Positions 57,473 through 64,000 of a stretch of 64,000 nt of DNA are shown here, piece by piece (positions within the stretch are counted from its first letter, which is position 1; each line of letters begins with the position of its first letter). The notes under the pieces were generated by a model. It was given only the letters and a program-made list of their open reading frames with translations, was not told where the DNA came from and made no database searches. The position numbers were made by a program, and so were the translations under genes. Origin of the DNA: Alteripontixanthobacter sp. (lineage in GTDB: Bacteria; Pseudomonadota; Alphaproteobacteria; Sphingomonadales; Sphingomonadaceae); assembly GCA_039968605.1 (NCBI GenBank), contig JBDVPM010000008.1:1178001-1242000 (forward strand), written 5' to 3'.

Positions 57473-57991
57473 ATGTTCGGATTATTCAAGCCAAAGCTGG
57501 CACCGCAGGGACCGGTCGAGTTCCAGTGCGATATCGAGATCGCGGCTCCGGCCAGCGAGGTCTACGCGCTGATCAACTGGGCCGATCCGCGCAATGCGAA
57601 GCGTGCGCTGGGCAACGAGGTGACGGCGGTGGACGGCGATGAAGAGCGCTACGAACTCGTGCTCCACAACGTGCCGGGCCACACTTTCCACATCGAAGTG
57701 ATCCACGCCGTCCCGAACCGCGAATATGTATTCGATTGCATGGTCGATCCGGTCATCGGGGCAATGCAATCGACCCGCGAAACATACCGGATCGAGCCGG
57801 TGGACGAGCAATCATGCGTGCTGACGCTGATTAACGAAACCCAATTCGCCGAAGGCTTGCGGATGCGCGAATTCCAATGCCATGTTGGCCAGATGGCAGC
57901 ATCCAGCCAAAGCGCGCTGGAGAAGCTGCGCATCCAGGCCGAATTCGGGCTCGATGCGCTGAAATCGGTCGAGGATCGCCTCGTAATCTAG
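57473..57991 (+). CDS. SRPBCC family protein
   Basis: A 172-residue protein with the START/polyketide cyclase-like fold: VEFQCDIEIAAPASEVYALINW, EVTAVDGDEERYELVLHNVPG, CVLTLINETQF, then a C-terminal helix. Family members bind hydrophobic ligands or act as cyclases or stress factors. No specific substrate can be inferred. Followed by a hairpin at 57997. Confidence 0.85.
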   Translation: MFGLFKPKLAPQGPVEFQCDIEIAAPASEVYALINWADPRNAKRALGNEVTAVDGDEERYELVLHNVPGHTFHIEVIHAVPNREYVFDCMVDPVIGAMQSTRETYRIEPVDEQSCVLTLINETQFAEGLRMREFQCHVGQMAASSQSALEKLRIQAEFGLDALKSVEDRLVI

Positions 57992-57996
57992 GGGCC

Positions 57997-58033
57997 GGCG
58001 TTTTGCACCAGCCGCGATCGATGCAAAAACGCC
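57997..58033 (+). terminator. hairpin after the SRPBCC gene
   Basis: GGCGTTTTGCA and TGCAAAAACGCC are complementary with one extra A, around a 14-base spacer, 6 bases after the stop. No T run follows. It is a likely transcript end. Confidence 0.5.
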
Positions 58034-58067
58034 CCCCACCCCGCCATCCGGGCCAATTAGACCAACC

Positions 58068-58080
58068 GTTCGGGCCGAAC
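58068..58080. repeat. 13-base palindrome GTTCGGGCCGAAC
   Basis: Perfect 6-base arms around a central G, in the leader of the small membrane protein at 58170. It could be an operator; nothing else in the 180-base gap stands out besides the hairpin before it. Confidence 0.3.
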
Positions 58081-58169
58081 CGGGCTTGAAGCTGCCTTAC
58101 ATGCCCGGAAGGGCAGGTTGTGGGGCAGCCCTCTGCAAGTGCATATCTCCGGTCCAAGGAGAGAGAACC

Positions 58170-58490
58170 ATGAAGCCCGTATTTGATTATCCCGTGAGAG
58201 CCTTTCGGTCGGTCATGGATCCCAGCGTCAACCCACTAAGGCATTTGCACGTCGCGCAAAGGTTCCAGGTCATGTGCGTCCTGGGCTTGATGTGGACGAC
58301 GATATTTTGCCTGGGTGCCGGTGCATGGCTCTATTATGGCGAGTTGGTTGTGTTTCACGTCCTGGTTGCCTTCGGCGCTCTGGTAACCGGCTTCACCTTC
58401 AGCACCGCATCGCCGCGTACCAGGACTTACCGCGACTATCCGCGTAAGGACGGGACCGCTCGGTATGACGATGTCTGGGGCGCGAGCTAG
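58170..58490 (+). CDS. small membrane protein, unknown function
   Basis: A 106-residue protein with two membrane helices (VMCVLGLMWTTIFCLGAGAWLYY and VVFHVLVAFGALVTGFTF) and a charged C-terminal tail (RTYRDYPRKDGTARYDD). AAGGAGAGAG precedes the ATG at 58170; the upstream in-frame extension is not needed. It is followed 15 bases later by the DCC gene, probably co-transcribed. Confidence 0.75.
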   Translation: MKPVFDYPVRAFRSVMDPSVNPLRHLHVAQRFQVMCVLGLMWTTIFCLGAGAWLYYGELVVFHVLVAFGALVTGFTFSTASPRTRTYRDYPRKDGTARYDDVWGAS

Positions 58491-58505
58491 GCCCGCGGGT
58501 GCACG

Positions 58506-58850
58506 ATGAACAAGACGACGGTCTGGTTCGATGAGAGCTGCCCGCTCTGCCGGCGCGAGATTTCATTGATGCGACGGTTGGATCGCAGGGGTCGGATCAG
58601 CTTTGTCGACGCCAGCGATCCAGCGTCGCATTGCCCGATAGGCCGCGCCCATATGCTCGCACGGTTGCATGCATCGGAGGACGGTACGCTCCTGTCCGGT
58701 GCGGCAGCCTTCGGCGCGATGTGGCGAGCGATCCCGCTGCTACGACCTTTCGGTCTGGCAATGCGGGCGCCGCTGATCGAGCGAATATTCGAGCGGCTCT
58801 ATCTGCGTTTTCTGCAAATAAGACCGAGATTGCAGCGTTTGGTGAGCTAA
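58506..58850 (+). CDS. thiol-disulfide oxidoreductase, DCC family (DUF393)
   Basis: A 114-residue protein with the diagnostic DESCPLCRREI near the N-terminus (Asp then Cys-x2-Cys), and FVDASDP, a pattern of the DCC thiol-disulfide family. Cytosolic. Partner unknown; co-transcription with the membrane protein at 58170 is likely. Confidence 0.9.
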   Translation: MNKTTVWFDESCPLCRREISLMRRLDRRGRISFVDASDPASHCPIGRAHMLARLHASEDGTLLSGAAAFGAMWRAIPLLRPFGLAMRAPLIERIFERLYLRFLQIRPRLQRLVS

Positions 58851-58907
58851 TCGGCGACGACCCGACGCAGGGCTTTCGGTGGATCCTTTGCCTCTCGATG
58901 GGCGGCC

Positions 58908-59582
58908 CTAAAACCCCGCCTCGATCGCAATCCGGATCGCGTCCGCATTGGTTTGCACCTCCAATGCGCGCAGCAAAGCTGACCGATGTAATTTCACTGT
59001 TCGCTCGTGGAGTCCCAAATCGAAGGCAATCTGTTTGTTCAGCTTGCCCGCCGCGATCTGGACCAAGACCTGTTTTTGACGGGGCGATAATTCATCGATC
59101 TGGGCAAGCGCCTTCTCTCGCCGCAGCTGTGACGCCGCCGTGACGTTTTCGATAACCTCCACCTGCGAACCCAGGAAATATTCAAGCTCCCCCGAAGAGC
59201 CGAAGATGGGCGCAATCATCAAGGCGTTGCGGAACGGTGTTCCATCTTTCTTGTAATTCAGGATTTCCACCATGACCGGCTGGCCCGCCTTAATTCCGGT
59301 GCGCAAAGCCTCGGTCAGCTCGGGTTCGGTATCTTCCCCGCGCAGGAAGCGGCAATTGTGGCCGATAATCTCATTTCGGTCGTAACCGCTCAGTTTTATA
59401 AAGGCATCATTACAGGCGATGATTGGATTATCGGGCAAGCGCGGGTTGCTGAGCACTGCCGGAATTGGGCTCTCTTCAATCATTGCCGATGGGTCCATTG
59501 CGCTGCGATAGCGCGACTTGGACACCATGATCAATGCACCTTTGGGCTGGTTGAGCGTTGCCTGGCCGCCACCCATATCCAT
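58908..59582 (-). CDS. LOV-HTH blue-light transcription factor, EL222-like
   Basis: A 224-residue regulator. The LOV domain (about residues 35-145) has the flavin-adduct Cys77 in GHNCRFLRG, the FMN-contacting VEILNYKKDGTPFRNALMIAPIF, and Gln140 in YFLGSQVEV. A linker leads to a LuxR-type HTH (165-224; LSPRQKQVLVQIAAGKLNKQIA). Blue light forms a Cys-FMN adduct that frees the HTH to dimerise on DNA, as shown for EL222 of Erythrobacter litoralis. The start may be the later ATG at 59528, which would leave a normal intergenic region to the divergent HIG1 gene. Confidence 0.93.
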   Translation of the reverse strand: MDMGGGQATLNQPKGALIMVSKSRYRSAMDPSAMIEESPIPAVLSNPRLPDNPIIACNDAFIKLSGYDRNEIIGHNCRFLRGEDTEPELTEALRTGIKAGQPVMVEILNYKKDGTPFRNALMIAPIFGSSGELEYFLGSQVEVIENVTAASQLRREKALAQIDELSPRQKQVLVQIAAGKLNKQIAFDLGLHERTVKLHRSALLRALEVQTNADAIRIAIEAGF

Positions 59583-59585
59583 CGC

Positions 59586-59819
59586 ATGATATGGTTCATC
59601 GCAACGCTCGTCCTTGGTCTCGCCCTAGCAGCCGCCACCGCGCTCATCCGCGGTCTCGTTGCATTTCACGATGATGGGGTGCGCCTCAAGAACGCTGGAC
59701 CGGAACCGGACTTGCTGCGTGGTAAGCAGCAGAACCGAATGATGTTCCAACGCGTTCTTTTTCAAGGGCTGGCCATAATCATGGTGGTCTTGCTCGGCTC
59801 GCTCGCCGCTCAAGGTTGA
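59586..59819 (+). CDS. HIG1 domain protein
   Basis: A 77-residue protein with two membrane helices (MIWFIATLVLGLALAAATALI and LFQGLAIIMVVLLGSLA) separated by a polar loop with RMMFQRV, typical of the HIG1 family associated with cytochrome oxidase. Divergent from the LOV gene. Convergent with glcB, so its likely mode is stand-alone. Confidence 0.85.
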   Translation: MIWFIATLVLGLALAAATALIRGLVAFHDDGVRLKNAGPEPDLLRGKQQNRMMFQRVLFQGLAIIMVVLLGSLAAQG

Positions 59820-59871
59820 GCCGCTCGAGCGGGACGCGCAATGGTGCTGAACTGCTGTGCCGGAACCGAGG

Positions 59872-61983
59872 CTAGCTCGCCTTCTTCTCCAGCCGCCAAC
59901 GATGCAGCAGCGGTTCGGTATAACCGCTCGGCTGCTCGGCGCCCTTGAACACCAGGTCGCAGGCGGCCTTGAAGGCGTAGCTGGAGTCCCAATTGCCGGC
60001 CATCGGCTCGTAGGCCGGGTCGCCCGCATTCTGCTCGTCCACCTTGGCGGCCATGCGTTTGAGCGAGTCCATCACCTGATCCTCGCTGACCACGCCGTGC
60101 AGCAGCCAGTTGGCCATGTGCTGCGATGAGATGCGCAAGGTTGCACGGTCTTCCATCAGGCCGACATCGTTGATGTCCGGCACCTTGGAGCACCCCACCC
60201 CGGCATCGATCCAGCGCACCACATAGCCGAGCAGGCCTTGCGCGTTGTTGTCGAGCTCTTCGCGCAGCTCTTCCTCGGACCAGTTCACACCATCGGCCAG
60301 TGGGATTGTCAGCAGCGGCTCCAGCCCCGGAACATCGCCCAGCCCTTGCTGGATATCGAACACATCCTCGCGGTGGTAATGCAGCGCGTGCAACGTCGCC
60401 GCGGTGGGTGACGGCACCCAGGCGGTGTTCGCCCCGCTGCGCAGATGACCGATCTTCTCGATCATCATCTTACCCATCAGATCGGGCGCGGGCCACATGC
60501 CCTTGCCGATCTGCGCGCGGCCCGAAAGGCCGTGGCGCAGGCCGATGCCGACATTGCGTTTTTCATAGGCATCCAGCCACGCGCTGTCCTTCATCTCCGC
60601 CTTGCGAACCATCGGCCCGGCCTGCATCGAAGTATGGATTTCGTCCCCCGTCCGGTCGAGGAAGCCGGTGTTTATAAACACGATCCGGTCCTTCACCGCA
60701 TGGATGCAGGCACCCAGATTGGCCGAAGTGCGCCGTTCCTCGTCCATCACGCCGACCTTGATCGTGTGCCGTTCCAGCCCCAGCAGATCTTCCACCGCAT
60801 CGAACAGATCGTTGGTAAAGGCGCATTCCTGCGGCCCGTGCATCTTTGGTTTGACGATGTAGATCGAGCCTTCGCGGCTATTGCCGAACTTGCCCTTGCC
60901 CGCCACATCGAGCGCACCGATGGCGCTGGTGAACACTGCGTCCATAATGCCTTCGGGAATCTCGCTGCCATCTTGCAGCAGGATTGCCGGATTGGTCATC
61001 AGATGGCCGACATTGCGCACGAATAGCAGGCTGCGCCCCGGCAGATGCATTTCCGCACCCTCGGTAGTGAAGACGCGCTTGTCGTTCGCCAATTCACGCG
61101 TGACGGTGTTGCCTCCCTTGGCGAAACTTTCCACCAGATCGCCGCGCATCAGGCCGAGCCAGTTGGTGTAGGCGAGCAACTTGTCCTCACCGTCCACGGC
61201 CGCGACCGAATCCTCGCAATCGCAAATGGTGGTCAGCGCGCTTTCCAGCACGATATCGGCTAGGTCGATCGGATCGGTGCTGCCAATGGGATGGCCGGGA
61301 TCGAACACCAGTTCGATATGCAACCCGTTATTCTTGAACACCCGGCCCTTGGCGGTCTGGCCGACATATTGGCTGTTATCCGCAATCGCGATGCCGCAAC
61401 CTTCTTCGGACAGATCGCGCAAATCGGCCCAGCTGCCGGATTTGAGCGGGATCGTCTCGTCGAGGAACTTGCGCCCCGCCGCGATTACCGCCGCACCGCG
61501 CTGCTCGTCATATCCGCCCGGCCGCGCGGGCGGTGCGTCCAGCGTATCGGTGCCGTAAAACGCATCGTACAGGCTGCCCCAGCGCGCATTGGCTGCGTTC
61601 AGCAGGAAACGCGCATTCAGGATCGGGACCACCAATTGCGGCCCGGCCATGAGCGCAATCTCTGCATCGACATTCTGCGTGCCAATAGTGAAATCGCCCG
61701 GTTCGGGGACGAGATAGCCGATGTCCTCCAGGAAAGCGCGGTAGGCGTCGGCATCGTGCGGTTTCCCGCGGCGCTCGCAATGCCAATCGTCGATCTGCGT
61801 TTGCAGGCTTTCCCGTTCGCCAAGCAATTCGGCATTGCGCGGCGCGAAGCGGCCGAGCAGCACGGCAAAGCCTTCCCAGAAAACCTTGTCGTCATAACCC
61901 AGCGGCGCGAGCACCTTCTGCTCCAGGAAACGCGCGAGGTTGCTATCGACCGTCAGGCCGGCACGGGTGGTGGTATCTGGCAT
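59872..61983 (-). CDS. glcB: malate synthase G
   Basis: A 703-residue enzyme that joins glyoxylate and acetyl-CoA to malate. The glyoxylate/Mg site is in TICDCEDSVAAVD, with FVRNVGHLMTN, GVMDEERRTSANL and FINTGFLDRTGDEIHTSM; the C-terminal domain holds the catalytic Asp in DRATLRISSQHMANWL-type sequence. Length fits isoform G, monomeric. No glycolate genes and no isocitrate lyase are seen nearby. Confidence 0.97.
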   Translation of the reverse strand: MPDTTTRAGLTVDSNLARFLEQKVLAPLGYDDKVFWEGFAVLLGRFAPRNAELLGERESLQTQIDDWHCERRGKPHDADAYRAFLEDIGYLVPEPGDFTIGTQNVDAEIALMAGPQLVVPILNARFLLNAANARWGSLYDAFYGTDTLDAPPARPGGYDEQRGAAVIAAGRKFLDETIPLKSGSWADLRDLSEEGCGIAIADNSQYVGQTAKGRVFKNNGLHIELVFDPGHPIGSTDPIDLADIVLESALTTICDCEDSVAAVDGEDKLLAYTNWLGLMRGDLVESFAKGGNTVTRELANDKRVFTTEGAEMHLPGRSLLFVRNVGHLMTNPAILLQDGSEIPEGIMDAVFTSAIGALDVAGKGKFGNSREGSIYIVKPKMHGPQECAFTNDLFDAVEDLLGLERHTIKVGVMDEERRTSANLGACIHAVKDRIVFINTGFLDRTGDEIHTSMQAGPMVRKAEMKDSAWLDAYEKRNVGIGLRHGLSGRAQIGKGMWPAPDLMGKMMIEKIGHLRSGANTAWVPSPTAATLHALHYHREDVFDIQQGLGDVPGLEPLLTIPLADGVNWSEEELREELDNNAQGLLGYVVRWIDAGVGCSKVPDINDVGLMEDRATLRISSQHMANWLLHGVVSEDQVMDSLKRMAAKVDEQNAGDPAYEPMAGNWDSSYAFKAACDLVFKGAEQPSGYTEPLLHRWRLEKKAS

Positions 61984-62115
61984 GGGGGCTCCCGAATGGA
62001 ATTGTCTGCGATTTGGGTCCGGGGAGGAGCGATCCGGCTATGTGAAAGCCGCAAGGATTTTGCAAGCCCTTCGATGGGTAGAAACAAACCGCCCGCCCCG
62101 CTAGGGCAGTAACCG

Positions 62116-63318
62116 ATGAAACAATCTCCCGACGCCCTGCTCCGCTCCATCGATGCCCCGGCCATGCTGGCGCAGGTGGAAGCGTGGAGCGCGATCAACA
62201 CCGGTACCGGCAATCTGGACGGACTGGCCGAATATGCCGCAATGCTGGCGGACGAATTCGCCGCGCTTCCCGGCGAGGTCGAGCTGGTGGAGCCGGCCCC
62301 CGTCACTGCCATCGCCGCCGATGGCCGCGAGTTCGAGAAGCCGCACGGCCGGCACCTTGTCCTGCGCGTTCGCCCGGGTGCAAACCGGCGGGTACTGCTG
62401 ACCGGCCACATGGATACGGTCTTCCCTAAAGACCACTCGTTCCAGGGCCAAAAATGGCTCGACGATACTACGCTGAACGGTCCCGGCGTCGCCGACATGA
62501 AGGGCGGTATCGCGGTGATGCTGCACGCGCTCAAGGCGCTGGAGGCCAGCGAAGAAGCTTCGGGGCTGGGCTATGACGTCATGCTCAATTCGGATGAGGA
62601 AACCGGTTCGCTCGCCTCCTCCGATCTGATCGCGCAGCTTGCCGGCGGCAAGGTTGCCGCGCTGACTTACGAGCCGGCCGCGCTGCCCGATGGCACGCTG
62701 GCACATGAGCGCGGCGGCACGGGGAACTATTCGATCACCATAACCGGCAAATCCGCCCATGCCGGGCGCAACCCCCAAGACGGGCGCAATGCCATCGTCG
62801 CGGCGAGCGATCTGGCGGTGCGCCTGGCCGCGATGGCCCATACGGACATGAGCGTGAACCCTGCCAAGATCGAAGGCGGCGCGGCGAACAATGTGGTGCC
62901 CGATCACGCAGTGCTGCGCTTCAACATTCGCCCCAAATCGGCTCAGGCAATGGAGAGCTTCGACAGCGATTTGAACGGCGTGCTGGCGGATATCGAGCGC
63001 GCTCACGGCGTTTCGGTCCACCGCCATGGCGGCGTCACCCGCCCGCCCAAAAAGGTCGATGAACCGGCGCAGCGCCTGTTCGATCTGGTCAAGGAATGCG
63101 GCGCGCAGCTTGGTCAGACCATCGGCTGGCAATCGACCGGCGGGGTATGCGACGGCAACAATATCGCCGCCTGCGGAGTGCCGGTGGTCGATACGATGGG
63201 CGTGCGCGGCGGGGCGATCCATTCGCCCGACGAATATCTGATCGTGCCGAGCCTGGCCGAACGGGCGGCCTTGTCCGCGCTGGTCCTCCAGCGCCTCGCA
63301 GCAGGAGACACGCTTTGA
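62116..63318 (+). CDS. M20 family hydrolase (glutamate carboxypeptidase-like)
   Basis: A 400-residue zinc hydrolase. The metal site is built from LTGHMDTVFP, GPGVADMKGG and NSDEETGS (catalytic and metal-binding Glu pair), with GRNPQDGRNAIVAAS in the dimer domain. It resembles carboxypeptidase G2, which removes C-terminal glutamate. The astA gene overlaps its stop. A role in the AST pathway, such as removing succinate from succinylglutamate in place of AstE, is inferred from position only. Confidence 0.9.
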   Translation: MKQSPDALLRSIDAPAMLAQVEAWSAINTGTGNLDGLAEYAAMLADEFAALPGEVELVEPAPVTAIAADGREFEKPHGRHLVLRVRPGANRRVLLTGHMDTVFPKDHSFQGQKWLDDTTLNGPGVADMKGGIAVMLHALKALEASEEASGLGYDVMLNSDEETGSLASSDLIAQLAGGKVAALTYEPAALPDGTLAHERGGTGNYSITITGKSAHAGRNPQDGRNAIVAASDLAVRLAAMAHTDMSVNPAKIEGGAANNVVPDHAVLRFNIRPKSAQAMESFDSDLNGVLADIERAHGVSVHRHGGVTRPPKKVDEPAQRLFDLVKECGAQLGQTIGWQSTGGVCDGNNIAACGVPVVDTMGVRGGAIHSPDEYLIVPSLAERAALSALVLQRLAAGDTL

Positions 63319-64000
63319 GCTACCGCATGCGCGCCGCCCGGATGGACGATCTGGAGCCGCTATACGAAATGGCCAAGCTGACTGGCGGCGGCTTCACCAA
63401 CCTGCCGCCCGACCGCGATGCGCTGACCGCCAAGCTGGAGCGCTCCACCGCCGCTTTCGCCCGCGCCGACGAGAGTCTGGGCGACGATCAGTTCGTGCTG
63501 GTGCTGGAAAATGTCGAAACCGAGGCTGTGCGTGGCACTTGCCAGCTGTTCAGCCAGGTCGGGCAGCATTGGCCGTTCTACTCCTACCGCCTCAACACGC
63601 TCACCCAGCATAGCGAGGCGCTGGACCGCACCGTGCGCGCCGAATTGCTCAGCCTGACCACCGATCTGGAAGGATCGGCCGAGGTGGGCGGATTGTTCCT
63701 GCACCCTAACGAGCGCGCGGGCGGCCTCGGCCTGCTGCTGGCGCGCAGCCGCTATCTGTTCATCGCGATGCACCGCAAACGCTTCGCCGACAGGATTCTG
63801 GCAGAGCTACGCGGGATCATCGACGAACGCGGCGGATCGCCTTTCTGGGACGGGGTGGCGGGCCGGTTTTTCGGCATGACTTTCCAGGAAGCGGATTATT
63901 TCAACGCGATCAACGGTAACCAGTTCATCGCCGACTTGATGCCCAAACACCCTGTCTATGTCGCCATGCTGTCGGAAGAGGCAAAGCGCGTGATCGGCCT
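63315..64000 (+). CDS. astA: arginine N-succinyltransferase, cut by window edge
   Basis: The first 228 residues of AstA, which starts ammonia-producing arginine breakdown (AST pathway) by succinylating arginine. MRAARMDDLEPLYEMAKLTGGGFTNLP, DLEGSAEVGGLFLHP, GGLGLLLARSRYLF and FFGMTFQEADYF are characteristic. A TTG start overlaps the preceding stop; the ATG at 63327 is less likely. The rest of the gene, and probably astD and astB, lie beyond the window. Confidence 0.95.
   Translation, partial: MSYRMRAARMDDLEPLYEMAKLTGGGFTNLPPDRDALTAKLERSTAAFARADESLGDDQFVLVLENVETEAVRGTCQLFSQVGQHWPFYSYRLNTLTQHSEALDRTVRAELLSLTTDLEGSAEVGGLFLHPNERAGGLGLLLARSRYLFIAMHRKRFADRILAELRGIIDERGGSPFWDGVAGRFFGMTFQEADYFNAINGNQFIADLMPKHPVYVAMLSEEAKRVIG

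Overview
This window looks like ordinary chromosome of an alphaproteobacterium, most likely Sphingomonadales, family Erythrobacteraceae (Erythrobacter, Qipengyuania, Altererythrobacter). The reasons are the high GC content, a LOV-HTH regulator that strongly resembles EL222 of Erythrobacter litoralis, a GTTC-N7-GTTC SOS box at uvrA, the DUF2794, HIG1 and HdaA genes, and the lptD-surA-pdxA-rsmA cluster. No tRNA, rRNA, CRISPR array, transposase or integrase was seen.

Layout. 1-9.8 kb: start of dapA, a periplasmic lytic transglycosylase with a small secreted protein, an outer-membrane barrel, rlmN, a methyltransferase, an overlapping trio (pterin-reductase-like SDR, cytochrome b561-like membrane protein, Tat-exported molybdopterin oxidoreductase) and the first of two CFA synthases. 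9.8-13.4 kb: the second CFA synthase, then an AT-rich pair of convergent, overlapping genes (TcmP and a DUF5131 three-Cys protein), then degenerate sequence. 13.4-20.3 kb: argG, an 800-base non-coding stretch ending in a strong terminator, an RlpA-like protein, two CHRD-domain proteins, a frameshifted gene and an AT-rich gene for an unknown-group reverse transcriptase with a long helical C-terminal region. 20.3-28 kb: uvrA with its LexA box, a large TbpB-like surface lipoprotein with the Slam translocon gene, a CRP-type palindrome, and an orphan terminator.

28-36.2 kb: a T4-type lysozyme, an M3 peptidase, and a cobalamin uptake operon (riboswitch, btuB, btuF, btuC, btuD, small unknown gene) whose four transporter genes overlap by 4 bases. 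36.3-41.2 kb: cell-wall hydrolase, GGDEF-EAL protein, DUF2794, cysE. 41.2-47.5 kb: hdaA and a DUF2066-like membrane protein, divergent from purM and a purN fused to a YjbR domain, then a sulfotransferase, an NTF2-like protein with a structured leader, and ndk. 47.6-57.4 kb: GAF histidine kinase, MgtC, holC, DUF2256, pepA, and the outer-membrane biogenesis cluster lptD-surA-pdxA-rsmA. 57.5-64 kb: SRPBCC protein, small membrane protein, DCC protein, LOV-HTH regulator, HIG1 protein, malate synthase G, and the start of an arginine succinyltransferase operon (M20 hydrolase, astA cut by the edge).

The two AT-rich islands (about 11.2-12.9 kb and 17.6-19.45 kb) are the accessory part of the window and the best candidates for poorly described, possibly anti-phage systems. 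The rest is mostly housekeeping and cell-envelope functions. All family assignments come from reading motifs and recalling families; no database search was run.
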